Counted from the first letter of the stretch, positions 49,901 to 62,537 are shown. The stretch: 64,000 nt of DNA from Ctenosaura bakeri (GCA_948474755.1 CAOLHI010001288.1:341998-405997), one strand, 5' to 3'. The notes: generated by a model not told the origin, from the sequence alone. Translations and numbers: made by a program.

Positions 49901-52900
49901 GCAGAGTTGGTTATGTTTCATATGTGGAAGCAGCTAAAAACAGCCATTATATAGCCTTCTATGTGTATATCTATGAATATACAAGAAAACTAACAACAAT
50001 TTAAAAACAAAAAAAGACAGCATCAGAAATACCATTTAAAAACCAGCAGAACTAAGAAGACCTGATTTTTTAAAAAATGGCTAGAAGTAATAAAAAATGT
50101 CTGTTGAAAATATATTAAAGAAAGTAAATTTTATGTAGGAGGCTGTTCAATATGTTGGCTGCTATAAGGGATTATAGCTAGTCTCATGTTCTTCCCATCC
50201 CCAACTCTTTTTGTGAGACGAGAGCAAGGAGAACCCTAGAAATTGGTGCAGATTTCAATATGTACAGCAGAGGAGGAAAATACATGTATAAGAGTGTATA
50301 ACTCAGAGTAGTGTAGTAGTGAACTTCATGGCTGGATTCTACACCAATCTAACCTCAATAACTTTCTGTTAAATTTCATCAGCCCATCTTCATATGTTAC
50401 TTAGACAAAGGGGGACGTTTTTTGAAAGGAACTGAAGAATCAATAGCAGGGCAAGTACATATGAACCTTAGTCTCCACCCTTTCCTTACATGGAGAACTA
50501 TTTTTTTAAATAATTTTTATTCAGATTTTAATGAATAAAAAAATACAAATTATATAAAGTACAATTATATAATTGGTTGTAACTTATCAAGTAGCATCAT
50601 TCTTCCATCCTTTCTTTATCAGAGCATATAATTGTTCAATCTTGTCACATAAATAAGTAACTCTATTAAAGAAAAAGGATAATATTATATAAGTTTTCCC
50701 CAGATCAATCCGATCCTTAACCTTAAATATTTTTCTTGCTTCCTTATTTATATAATTTATCAGTACTCAAGTATCATCATGTCCTGTTAAATTTTATTCA
50801 TATTAGTATCTTCTTCTATACAATCTCTTTCTATTCAATCTCACATTACATGTTTAATAGTCTTGTCTTCTCTCTTCTGTAACAGAAGGACCTTGTAAAG
50901 TTTGGCCATTATGTGTGATGGATTATCTCTCATGATTCTTATGATTTCATGTCGTTCTTTTACATCAAATCTGTAAAGTTTCAAGTACATCTGGAATCTT
51001 TCCAATAATTGTCTATAGGGGAACCAATTTAATGTTATCTCTTCTTCTTCCAGCTTTCATTGGAGAATGTGTGTTTATTATGTCTTCATGTCAAAGCCAT
51101 TTAGTTGTACTTTTCCATCTACCAAAAAAAGCTTCCTGGGGGGAGACCCACATTGGAATCGCACTAATAAATATATGTCTGTAATTATTCCATATTTTTA
51201 AAAGTGGTTTTCTGATGTAATGATGTGTGAAATCCTTGTCAACTTTAGCTTTATCATGTGCCAACCCATTCACAGGTCTGCACCTTCTAATGTTAGTAAT
51301 CTTTCATAGATTGATCCAGTCTGCTATCCATGTCATTGAAGCAGCTTCATAGTATGTATATATGTCAGGTGCTCCAGCTCCTCCTCTAGTTGTTAGGTCA
51401 GTTAAAGTTTTTCAACTAATTCAGGGTTTTTGTCCCTCCCAGATAAGTTTAGTTAAATCTTTTTGCCATTGTAAGAATTATTTTATTGTTTATTATAGGT
51501 ACATTTTGAAATAAGAAAACTAATTTAGATAATATATTCATTTTTATTGCTGCTAATCTTCCCATCAGAGAAAGTTGTTGTTTTGCCCAACTTTCTAATT
51601 CCTTCTTTATTTCTCTCCATTCCCCCCCCCATAATTGTTCTAGTTTACATGGAGAACTATTAGTACATCTTGACTTTGCCATTTGGTCTAACACCAATCA
51701 AACAAAATCCCCATCTTACCCAGTATTACACTGTGAAATATAACACCCAAATGACAGTATAAAGTTCTATGGAAAAAATAATGCCACCTTTCCTGGAGGC
51801 TGTGCTATTGTAGCATGTTCAAGCATCACACTATTGATTTGCCAGTCTAATTGTTTCCTATAGGTATTATGACAATTTGAATGATCTGAACTGGCAAGAT
51901 GGAGATCACACATTTTTAACAAATACAACAACATTTATTTTATTTCATACCTAGCCAAGATCACGTAGGTGAGACTGAATGTCTTTCTGTATTTTCCCTT
52001 CACCTATCTATTCAGCTCATGTATGCCTCCTCTTCTTCACTTGAAATAAAAGACACTAGTACTCTCTCCATCCATCAGATGGTTCCACATAGAGCCTATC
52101 AGTACAGAGGGATTATCCAGTTACTTCACCATTTCAAGTGGAGATGGATTGGACTCATTGCTGCAACTGAGGAGATTTTAGAGTGGTTCAGGAGGAAGAT
52201 GTTTGCAGAATTTCCTAACAATAGCATCTGTTTTGCTGTCATAGAATCATTCACCAGTATTTTTTATGATTCTGGCAAAGAAGGCTTCCAGGAAACTGCA
52301 GCAAAATTGCATGAGAAAGTCATTAATAATAAAGCCAATGTTTCAGTTTTTTACGGAGAAATTCACAACATGATAGCATGGAGATGGTGGCTACATTGTA
52401 AATTGATACAAACAGTGCAAAAGTCAAAAAGCAAGGTTTGGATTCTGTCAGCTGAGATGGAATTAAAAAATATTGTTGATGAGATGAGCTGGAATACACA
52501 AGGCTTCCATGGTGCCATATCCTTTACTTTTAATTCCAGAGAACTTCCTGGATTCCACCAATTCCTTCAGGACAGAACCCCTTCCAGTGCTAATGGAGAT
52601 GGGTTCATCAAAGAATTTTGGACTCAGGCATTTGGCTGTACTTTTAAGGATTCCATTCAGGACAATGCAGGTGGAAACATCTGCACAGGAGAAGAGAATC
52701 TGGAGAGTCTTCCTGAGTATGTCTTCCCAATGAGCACAACAGGCCAGAGCTACAATGTCTATAATGCTGTCTATGCTGTGGCTTTTGCTTTACATGCCAT
52801 GTATTCCTCCAAATTCAAAAGCAAAGGAATGGTGAAGGTAGAAAGAAAGGAACTTCAGAATCACATTGTGTGGCAAGTAATGGAAATTTAAGCAGGGGAC

Positions 52901-55900
52901 AAATTTATATCTCTTGTGGCAGTGTGCACATGAATGTAGTATCAGTGTTGACATGTGTTAACAGAAATAGAGACTGGTAAATCGTGTGTGAGAGTGTGAT
53001 TAGTGGTCTGGTTCTTATATCTATACCATTGCCAGCAAAATATGAATCCATTCTGAGATAAGATCACTTTCCAAGTGGGAAGGAACGTTGAATATTGTGT
53101 AGGGGAAAGGAAGCAGATCATATTCTAAAAATATCTGGCCAACCTATTTTCTTTTCTTTTCTTTTTTAAAAAAAATTCTATATGTATCTTTGTGTCATGG
53201 AGGTGGATCGCTTTGATGCCAGTGGGTTTGTGAATTTGTTTAACATTCGAGTTAGAAGAAGCTATTCATGGTGTTGAACCTATTTTGTAAGTGCTTTAGA
53301 CAGTTCAAGCTGAGCAGACATGAAACCCACCAGTCTACACAGTCTCGTGGAAAGGGAAGTTACATATTACAGTTGAACTCAAGGGATGCGGGGGGAAGAA
53401 AACAACTAAAAACAAGATCACCACTGCAGAAAATGTCACTTCTATGAAAACAGTATACAAAAGAAACAAAACCCATAATTCTTGATGCTCAGTTTAAAAG
53501 ATATTATAGCAATATGCTATAATGCGGTAAGAACAACTTTATGTGTTAGTATGGTATAAGTGGCTGGGATCCTACACTACTTCAACATAGGATAAACATA
53601 GTTTATGCATAGTTACATTACAGAATCCATCTACAGAAAACAAGTGTAGCAAAACATATGTGGACCAATTGTCAATCTGCATGGCTGTCAACTTACAGTG
53701 TTCAAAGACAATGCACACAAGCAATGCACATTCCTATTGTTATGTTAAAAACTGATGGACCTTAAGACTTACCGGCGGTGCCAGCATCTCCTTAAGATTT
53801 GGGGAATTATTAGCTCAAAGGAGGCCTAGAAGAGCAGGATAACAACAGGATCTTTTCACCTGTGAATACCAGTACAAACTGTGGAAAGGACTCCAGTTAA
53901 ATGTTACAATAGTATTTTATTGGAAACTAATACACACACGCGCGTGCACGCGCACACACACACACACACAAGAAATCAAGTATTCTTGCAAATCATACAA
54001 GGTTATTGAAGAGAAAAGCAAGAAAGTTTGGCTAGAGAGAGATTTGGGATGGTAGGGCTGATATTTACTGATCCTGAAGCAGAAGATCAAAGTGGAGTGG
54101 CTCAAACAAGAGTCTGAGGGTAATAGAGAGGAAAGGGAGTCTAGGGGAACACGTGCAACATGATATCCAGCATACTACAGTTTATAGGGGTTGGAACTGG
54201 GGTTTATATATCCTATTTCCTACTCTGAAGGAGGGTGCATGGATAAAGTGATAATGTTTTTCCCCAAAAACTGACAAAGGACTCCCATATGGGCTGATGG
54301 TCTCAACTTTAGGTGATAAAAAATTAGTGGGAGTCATGACAATCTCTTAATGTCTGGATGGGCAGGGGCCCAGGAAGGATTTCCCCTAGGTTAGGTTAGG
54401 ATCACTAGGTCTCTGATGGGTTCACCTGGGTGATTTCATCTTCCATTGTCTTTGCTGTCTGAGCTTTTGAAAGGATTAGCACTTGGCTTTCCCACCTAAT
54501 CGCTGAACTTTTGACCTGGCCATGCTGAGATCACCCTGACTTGGCTTAAATGCATAGAATCAGCACTTCTCCAGACAGCTTTCAGCCACAAATATATGTA
54601 GTTAATGAAAAATAGCACACTCCTCAAAGTGGGGGTGTTGAGTGTGGTAACAACATGCTACTCTGTATACTTTAATGTGGTACTGCACAAACAACAGTCC
54701 AACAAGCATAATCCCTCTTATGTTGTTGTCAGCTGAATATGACCATTTCAGAGTATCCCAAAAACTGACTCCACTTGCAGAATGCAACATACCCCTATAC
54801 AGGTCAGTAACAGAATTGTTGCCATGATGTGAAATACTATTCCCTGAGAAATTCAACGTACTGAAAGAATTTGCAAATGTTGATGCATGTCGAATTCAAA
54901 AGTATTTTTTTTATACGTGTTCTCTATATAGTCCAACCTATCATCTATTTTTATTAATTAGGCAAACAATAGAAAAGGCTTATTGCATTTTCTATCATTC
55001 ACCACTTTGAAACTCCAGTTATAAGCAATATGTACATATTTATAAATAAATAATAAAAATAGATTGCAGTAATAGAACAGAGATCATGTGCCTACCCTTT
55101 GCTTCCTTTCCCCTGAGTCTTTGCTTGACATTCCAAGAATATCTCCATTGCTTTATAAAGGATCTTAATAAATTTAAAATAAAACTGCAGCATATAAAAT
55201 AAAGAAAATAACAACAACAACAAGATGCAATGCCAAACTGACTTCCAACCAGAAGCAGAGATGGATTCACAATTTGACAGCAAAATGAACTATAGTAATG
55301 GGATTTCTCACACTTATATTTCAGAATGCTGCTTCCTGCATGCAGCCAGACATGCTCATGCTCACACTTGCATGCACAAATTCACACAATCATTCAGAGC
55401 TGAGGATATAAATCAGTAAGGACTGTTCTGGCATTTCTTGTACTTGTGCTTCTCAATATGTTTATTAGAGTTTTAGAAGTTTGCTTGCCTTGACACATAT
55501 GAATATTTTCAAGGTTCTCCAATCATGTGGGTGACAATAGAAGGTCTCATATTTTAAAATTTTCTATGACGTGGTTTCAGTTTTGTTATGGAAGTCTTGC
55601 TTTTTGATAATCTGTTTACATGTGTGATGCAAATGGTAAATGATGGCATGTTTTAAGCCTGTGTAACATGTTTGTCCTTGACTTTGAAATAGCTCTGTAA
55701 ATATTCCATCTGTCAGAGACACCCATTCAGGACAATGTCATCAGGCATCACTTTTAAGAAGGAAAAACAAAATCTGTTTTCTTTTAACAATCTAGATCCA
55801 TCCCTTTCTGAGATCTGTCTCATTCAACAACAGTGCTGGAGAAAAGGTCCGTTTTGATAAGAATGGGGAGCTTATTGCAGGATTTGATATCATCAATTGG

Positions 55901-58900
55901 GTGACATTTCCAAATGACTCTTTCATTGGAGTGAAAATTGGAAGGATGGATCCACATGTACCACTAGATGAAGAATTCAGCATTAATGAGGAGAGGGTTG
56001 TGTGGCCCAACTGGTTTAACCAGGTACAAATATAAGCCTTTGCATTTTAAATAACCATACTTGTCAGAATTCCTTGATCTTAATTAGTTTGAAATATTTT
56101 TGTAACATGGTCGGAACTGGTGAACCATCATGATTTCCTCAGTGTATTAAATGTCAACATCCTCCTCAGTGGAACTTCTTGTATAAGTATGCTAATAACT
56201 TTCAAAAACTTGCAATTTCATACTTCCTGGAAATTCTTCCATAGCGACTTAAAGCCTATAGAAACCATTGATTTTAAGGGAGTTGAATTAGTCTTTGGAT
56301 TAAGTATCAAATTTTCTTCAGCCTGTTTTGGACAGGCAAAAGATTAAATTCACTCTCCATTTTTTCCTAAAGCCAAATAGTGCAGGTTAAAACTTGAGGA
56401 CATTTGGGGCAAAGGTTTAAGAGAAAAATGTTCATAATGGGTGAAATTCACAAAGGCAATTACTAATATATAACTGAGAGTTACAGGTCTGTGCCTGTTT
56501 AGTGTTCATGATCCACACTTATTCCATAGTTCTATAGGGATTGTGAAGTTCCCCTATCCCCACTTACAAGGCAGCAGCAGCTTGTGGTTGACAAGGATCT
56601 TTTCCTCACCTGATCAAGAAGCAGCTGATTGACCTTCTGCACTCCAATGAGTGATCTCTGATGCAAAGGAGGGATTGTGGTAGGAATCTTGATTCTGCCT
56701 GTCACAAAGGACATTGCTCACAGAAGCAGATGGAAACGTCAGTCAGATGTTTCCTAATCAATGGGGGAGCACACCACTATTGTTCACTATTGTTGCTAAA
56801 AACTAAGTGGTGATTTCATGAGTTGGGACAGTGAACTATTTAGCTACATAACCATGGGTGTTATATAAAGAAGTAGCTGACAGAGAATTCCAGGTAAATT
56901 TTTGAAGTAAGAAGGGTCACCACTGGTTTTACAATTTTTCATGAAGGCAGTAGAAGTATTTCCATCTTCCTTCCTTGAAAAGTGGGGGTGGAGTGCATTG
57001 CCACCACTTCAGATTGCTTTCTAGTATCTCATTGTGAACCACTATGAAGGAACATTGAGACACAGTGTTCTTCCCAGTTGCATTGTTGGAAGGTAAAAAA
57101 TGGCTGCATTGACTGTTTTCCAATCTGGGTAGGATGGTACAACAGGAAGTAATGTTCATGTCATGGGGTCATTCAGGAGAACACTGGGAGATCACCATGG
57201 TGCAGATAATTTGGAATGCTGATGAAAATAATTTGTTTGAGCAAAAGAAAGTTGAAATACTTCTGCCACCATCTGTTAAAATCATCAGTTCCCATCTCTA
57301 AAAGTAACTAAAACATTTTACCCACCCATTCTGAATACTAAAACAGTTTACAAAAGTTCTTCATTCCAACATAGTGATAAAAAAAATCTTTCAAATATCT
57401 CACAGTGTTTCTATAAGACAACAATATATTAGGGAAAAAAATTCATCATGACAATCTAATTTTTTTAAATGTTCATTATACAATAGGCTGTCGGTATCTG
57501 CTAGGGTTTGATTCCAGAATCCCTTGTGGATACCAAAATTTGTGGATCCTCAAGTCCCAGTACATACAGTGATGTAGTAACATGGTATCCTTATATAAAA
57601 TGGCAAAATCAAAGTTTGCTTTTCTGATTTTTAAAAAATATTTTCAAGTTGTGGATGGTTGAATCTATGGATACAGAATCTATGGACATGGAGAGCCAAT
57701 TGTACTCTACACATAATTTTACATAGGGCTGATGCACAACAAAAGCAAAGTATGCCATTCAATTTGCTAGCTTCTCTATGTAAGTAATATCACAACAAAC
57801 CATTACTGAGAGTGACCCCTTCATATATGTGAGAGTTTAGGGCACAGAACCCTTGTGAAAGTGGAAAAAACTAGGAATGAAACTATGAAACCCTCTCATG
57901 ATTTCCATCCCATTCCTTTGCCTCTGGTCTCTGCTCTCTCAGAGGTAAGAAAAAAGACAAGGTAAAAGTCTTACCAGTACATTCTCCTCATATGAAGAGG
58001 AGTGGCAACTAAGTTCTGGCATACTGGCTACTTCTAGTCACCATCTTGAGAAAGGAGCAAAGAGAGTGACTAACCAATCAGCGGCCATTACACAGCAGAA
58101 CGTGCAGCTGTGTGCCAGAGAGAACATGCCTCCAGCAATGGTGGTAGAGGGGCTTTGCTCACGCAAAGGTGAAAAAAAGTCCATTTTAAACACAAGCCTT
58201 ACAAACCTGGGGTGAGAAATGCAAGGGAATAGGAAAAGAAGAATGGTGGTGGAAGCAAGCACATGCCTTGTGCATAATCAAATTTGTGAAGGTCAAACTT
58301 GTAAATGTGGAGGGAGAACTGTAGACATTAAGGAACTGCCTAATTCTAATTCCCACAGACGTAACTCCAAATATGAAGACGTAAGTCTCTAGTAGGACTC
58401 TGGATATCATGTGCAAACCACATCTATCCTCCAGCCAGTGAAATACATGCACACAAATGCTGACACAGAAACACTCATTTCTGAAAAAAATATTGCTGAA
58501 GTAGGTGCTACCATTAAACTTGCTGTGGCATTGCAGAGCTATCCTCTCCTGTCCACTGTAATACTGCTCACTATGGACTATGTTCTCTTCTGAACATTAA
58601 TGATCCAAAACAGCTTTCAATGAAGACTATTGCTCTCTTTTTCTGGTGGGCAGGCAAAGCCCCTCTCTCTGTGTAATCCCAGTTGCCAACCTGGTTACAG
58701 GATGGAAAGGAAGGAAGGAGAGCCATCCTGCTGCTATGATTGTGTTCCATGTGTAAAAGGCTTGATATCTGACAAAGAAGGTAAGTGTTAAAAGAGAGGG
58801 AAATCAAATACATTAAGTATAAACCAGAGACTGCATACAGAAGGTAAATAGACACTAGTTCATCTATATGACTTCTTGTGGACATTTCTTTTAATTATTA

Positions 58901-61139
58901 TTATGCATATCTTCTTAGGTGTCCTCAGTTTTCATATGCTGGAAATCTTAATGGTAAGTGTCTAAATGAGAGCCAGTGCAGTGTAATGGTCCGAGCACTG
59001 AACTACTACCATGGAGGCCAGGCTCCGATGTTCAGCCATAGTAACCCATTGGGTGACAGTGGGTGCCTAATGCACTCTCAGTCCCCAGACAACCCTGTGG
59101 TGGGACTTAGAGTCACCATAAGGCAGAAATGACCAGAGGACACACAACAACAAGGGCATAAATATGACAGAGTGAGGGAGAAAGAGGGGTGGGCAGAGAA
59201 AGCTGTTTCTGGCTTTAATCCCTACCAATGAGTGCAATATGGTGGCTAAACATAAACTCTGAATGGATGGAAGACAATGCTCTGAGACACAGCAAACTCT
59301 CTTTTCCTAGAATAGAGCTCAATTCCTTTTCTTTGCCAGAAATCTCAGGATTACTAAAGTTGAGAAAATTTTCCTCAGCCAAATTTTTTATTTTTATTAT
59401 TATTGTTATTATTATTAGTATTAGCATTACTATCCTTTATTTATATACTGCCATCCATGTACATGGTGCTTTACAAATTTAAAATGCAACAGTTACCCTA
59501 AATAAATGCATAATAAAATGAAGATATACAATGAAAAGGATCCAGGGTATATGGAATTACAACCAGTGCAACGTAATATTACTATAATGCCAATAAACAT
59601 TATTATAATGTCAATAAAATAACAATAAAACTAGTCCAACATTCCAAAGAGTTCGGAAGACAAAAAAGTTTTCAGTTTAGATTTAAAAACAATAAGAGAA
59701 GGGACAGTTCGCAAGTTCACCGGAAGGCGATTCCATGCATATAACCAAGCTAAAGAGGAACAGAAACTAGGTTCGATAAGAAGGCAAGTATTCACAGAGT
59801 GAAGGTTTCCAGCTGGCTGGTAAGGAGAGATAAAAGCAGTAAGATAAGGAGGAGCTAAATTATGTAAGACCTTAAAAGTCAAAACAAGAAGCTTATAAAG
59901 GATCCTACAAGGGATATTGTAACCAATGAAGGGAAATCAAGAGAGGGGTAATGTGACCGAAATGGAGAACTAACAAAATGATTTGTCTTCAAGGTTTAAA
60001 CACCCAGCATAAAAGATCTCACTTTCAAATTGGGGATGGTTATTAGAAGCTGTCTTCATTCCTTCTTTTCAATGGTAAAATGTGACAGTGGGCTGTGTGT
60101 GTGTGTGTGTGTGTGCACATGCAGAACATGTGGCTGTTGCATGACTGTATGCAACAGTTTGTGATTTTTTCTTCTTCTTAGCATTGGGTCTTGACCCAAT
60201 TCTTTTCACAGTGACAATCCCTCTTTACTTTTTGCAGATTTGACTGACTGTTTCCAGTGCCCAGACGATCAATATGCAAGCATGGACCAGAATTCATGCA
60301 TTCCCAAGACTATCACCTTCTTATCTTATCAAGACCCTCTGGGCCTCAGTTTAGCTGTTTGTGCCCTTTCCCTTTCTTTCACTGTGGTTCTGGTGCTAAG
60401 TTTGTTTATCAAGCACCATGACACTCCCATAGTCAAAGCCAACAACCAGGATCTCACCTACACTCTTCTCATCTTTCTCCTCCTCTGCTTCCTTTCTTCA
60501 TTGCTCTTCATTGGGAAACCTGAGAAAATAGCATGTCTTATTCGTCAAGCTGCTTTTAGCATTACCTTTACAATGGCTGTTTCTATTGTACTGGCCAAAA
60601 CCATCACAGTGGTTCTAGCTTTCATAATCACACAGCCAGGATCCAGGATCAAAAAATGGATAGGGAGAAAACTGAGCAATTCCATTATCCTTTCTTGCTT
60701 CACACCCCAAATAGGGCTTTTTGTTGTGTGGCTGATAATATTTCCACGAGTCCCAGACACTGATGTGCATTCATTGACAAAAGAAATTGTGTTGCAATGC
60801 AGTGATTCAGGATCTCTCATATTTTTCTGTGCCTTGGGTCAGATGGGCTTTATAGTGATTGCCAGCTTCAGTGTGGGTTTTTTTGCTCGTAAGTTGCCAG
60901 ATCGTTTTAACGAAGCCAAATGTATCACTTTCAGTATGTTGCTGTTTTGCTGTGTTTGGTTGGTCTTTGTCCCAAGCTACTTGAGCTCTAAAGGAAAAAC
61001 CATAGTAGCTGTGAAAATCTTCTCCATGTTAGCTTCCAGTGCTGGATTGTTGGGTTGCCTTTTTTTCCCTAAATGTTACATTATCTTATTGAGGCCTGGG
61101 TTGAACAAGAAGGAACACTTATTAAGGAGAAAGCACTGA
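46750..61139 (+). CDS. V2R-C: type-2 vomeronasal receptor, six exons, intact (873 aa)
   Basis: Third complete V2R, tandem copy of V2R-B. Exons: 46750-46961, 49504-49795, 52016-52876, 55796-56023, 58654-58780, 60238-61139 (2622 nt with stop). Domain order is as in V2R-B: signal peptide 1-16, flytrap domain to about 530, cysteine linker, seven helices to 863. It is longer on the chromosome because of later insertions: an antisense L1 in intron 2, an LTR-like segment in intron 3 and an L2-like LINE in intron 5. The 7TM exon departs from the other two at usually steady positions: LIRQ for LLRQ, GQMGFIV for [17 protein letters not shown] for SLxEEIVLQC, and VKIFSM for VEIFSI. The frame is undamaged, so these may be functional divergence or early relaxation. 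Confidence 0.95.
49504..49795 (+). CDS. V2R-C exon 2 (start of Venus-flytrap domain)
   Basis: Acceptor CACTGTTTACAG; reads [37 protein letters not shown] and VPNYRCGIM; donor CCCAG|GTAAGG. 292 nt. Confidence 0.95.
50503..51644 (-). mobile_element. 5'-truncated L1 in V2R-C intron 2, antisense, with 17-bp TSD
   Basis: The minus strand codes for C-terminal L1 ORF2 blocks: [20 protein letters not shown] with [16 protein letters not shown] (about 51697-51460), then [11 protein letters not shown] and [14 protein letters not shown] (about 51250-51110), separated by a frame break. The poly(A) end is the T run at 50503. TTACATGGAGAACTATT flanks both sides (50486-50502 and 51645-51661). V2R-B has the empty site near 35162 (TTACATGAAGAACTATT). 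The first residues of the long ORF lie in the flank. Confidence 0.9.
52016..52876 (+). CDS. V2R-C exon 3 (main ligand-binding lobe)
   Basis: 861 nt, phase 0, acceptor CTATTCAG. Opens [20 protein letters not shown] before [20 protein letters not shown] and ends NHIVWQ at donor GTAATG. The final helix reads [11 protein letters not shown] where the others have AVAHALHA. Confidence 0.95.
53738..54655 (-). mobile_element. LTR-like insertion (possible solo LTR) in V2R-C intron 3
   Basis: About 918 bp absent from V2R-B, where GCACATTCATAAGCTACTC is continuous (near 37283). On the minus strand it starts TGTTGTTACC and ends AACATAACA (TG...CA). It has a TATATAAACCCC box (about 54215) and an AATAAAATACTATT signal (about 53915) in LTR-like order. 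A (CA)n run lies at 53930-53970. No target-site duplication was seen and no coding part, so the class is uncertain. Confidence 0.45.
55796..56023 (+). CDS. V2R-C exon 4 (Venus-flytrap domain, C-terminal part)
   Basis: 228 nt, phase 0, acceptor CAATCTAG and donor GTACAAAT. Reads [20 protein letters not shown], then [20 protein letters not shown], and ends WPNWFNQ (HSWFNQ in the other two). Confidence 0.95.
57484..57700. mobile_element. Tigger-like element in V2R-C intron 4
   Basis: Orthologue of the copy at 39246-39475: GGCTGTCGGTATCTGCTAGG, TGTGGATACCAAAATTTGTG, CCTTATATAAAATGG and GGATACAGAATCTATGGACATGGAGAGCC. It is more decayed at both ends. Confidence 0.65.
58654..58780 (+). CDS. V2R-C exon 5 (NCD3G cysteine-rich linker)
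   Basis: 127 nt, acceptor TGGTGGGCAG, donor GTAAGT. Reads [20 protein letters not shown], then [21 protein letters not shown]. All cysteines of the family pattern are kept. Confidence 0.97.
58970..59152 (+). mobile_element. tRNA-derived SINE in V2R-C intron 5
   Basis: Orthologue of the SINE at 40775-40964: AGTGTAATGGTCCGAGCACTG head, CCCATTGGGTGACAG, AGAGTCACCATAAGGCAGAAATGACC and an (ACA)n tail. It was present before V2R-B and V2R-C separated. Confidence 0.8.
59389..59985 (-). mobile_element. L2/CR1-like LINE 3' end in V2R-C intron 5
   Basis: The minus-strand ORF at 59882-59631 carries [15 protein letters not shown], then [20 protein letters not shown] and LKTFL, the C-terminus typical of L2-type ORF2 (YKALxxLAPxYL ... 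WNSLPxxLR ... FKSxLKT). A 3' UTR with TATATAAATAAAGG and an (ATA)n tail (about 59389-59420) follow. V2R-B lacks it: AAATTTCTCCTCAAGGTT is continuous at 41245-41262. Confidence 0.8.
60093..60115. repeat. (GT)n run before V2R-C exon 6
   Basis: About 11 GT units. A mixed GT/GC run is at the homologous place in V2R-B (41359-41395). Confidence 0.85.
60238..61139 (+). CDS. V2R-C exon 6 (end of Cys-rich linker and 7TM domain)
   Basis: 902 nt, acceptor TTTTTGCAG. Opens [20 protein letters not shown]; keeps [50 protein letters not shown] and [20 protein letters not shown]. The NES/KES loop site of the paralogues reads SDSGS. The stop is TGA. Confidence 0.97.
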
Positions 61140-62530
61140 ACAAAAATTTAATCTCAGTACTTGCTTTCTATGATCCACTAATATCTTTGCAGTCTAAAAA
61201 CAAATATTTTGGAACTGGGATAGGTAGCTTCTGAGAATATGATAGTTACCAACTATGATGACACTATCCCTTTGGGCTTTGTTCTGATTCCTTACATCCC
61301 AAAATTTTGATGGATTAGAGAGCTTGAGGATATTTTAATTCTTACATTTTTTTAACTCTATATTTTTCCCATCTCCTCATTACTAAAACCCTCTGAGTTA
61401 GGGTATCTTGCAAAATATGAAATTGTCCAGAGTCAACCAGTGAGCTTGGGAGTTAATCTGGGATTCAATCTGATATATTGCTGTTTCTAAGTCCAATATT
61501 TTACCCATAGCCCAAATTATCCCTGTCAGCTTGCTAGAAGCACCACCAATATCTTCTTCACCCCCAAATTTATTTTAAGACTTGCAATGATATAGAAAGA
61601 CATTGCTATTTCTTGTGATCAACAGCCAAGAAGGACAATTTCAGAACTTAAAGTTGTGTGTTAGTAGAGGATGAAAATATCACATAGGACACCTAGTCAT
61701 GAAACAATCCTATTCATTTTTCTGTGTTCCTATATTGGGGTAGAAAACATGCAGCTCTCCAAACGTTTCTGGACTGTAGGTCTCAGCATTACTTCCCGTT
61801 TGCTATGCTACTTATTACACACTTGAGACATGAAATCCAACAAATTGTAGAGAGTTGCATGATCTCTATTTCTGCCTTATGTGATAACTTTATCTTCACA
61901 AGTTTTTTTTTTTAATCTGAGGAAAATGTGGTCTTTCTTGTCTCCAAAGTTCCCAGTGCCCCAAGAAAGTCTATTTTTTTAAAAAAATGTCCTCACACCA
62001 TAGAGAGTAGGTAGATAATTATACCTCAATCTCCCATGCTGTTCTAGGTCCAGGAGAAGGATACTAAGATTTGAGTCCAGGTTCATTTCCTAGATAAATA
62101 AAGGTCTGTCCAGGAACTAAAACAGCTATAGGGACATGTAAGAAAGTGGCCCTCAAAACTTTAGCTGGGCTGGAGGCTGTTTTCAGTGGAAAAATAACAA
62201 ATTCCAAGGATGGGAGCCACAGAAGAGGAGTGCAGCCTCCCTAAAGAAGGTTAATGCAACCCCTTAACCCCTGGTGGATGCTCACCCCAAAGTCAAACTG
62301 CATGTACTGGAGAAAACATGACAATAAAAGTCATTTCTGAGATTAGTTTTGAGACAAACCAACATGAATAATCCATTGCCATGACGCCATTTTTCTTCCT
62401 GTCTACAATTCTTCTTGCTAAGTTTTTACATTGCCTCCTTTGTAGATACATCTTAATGTACAAACATGCATGAATAAACCTTTTTAGATTACCATTTCTA
62501 TCAATTCTTTAAAACTATCTTCATGTTGTG
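61140..62530. repeat. V2R-C 3' flank, copy of the V2R-B 3' flank
   Basis: Counterpart of 42414-43760. Contains no gene. GAATAAACC at about 62471 matches the AATAAACCC of the V2R-B copy. Confidence 0.8.
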
Positions 62531-62537
62531 CTCTTTT

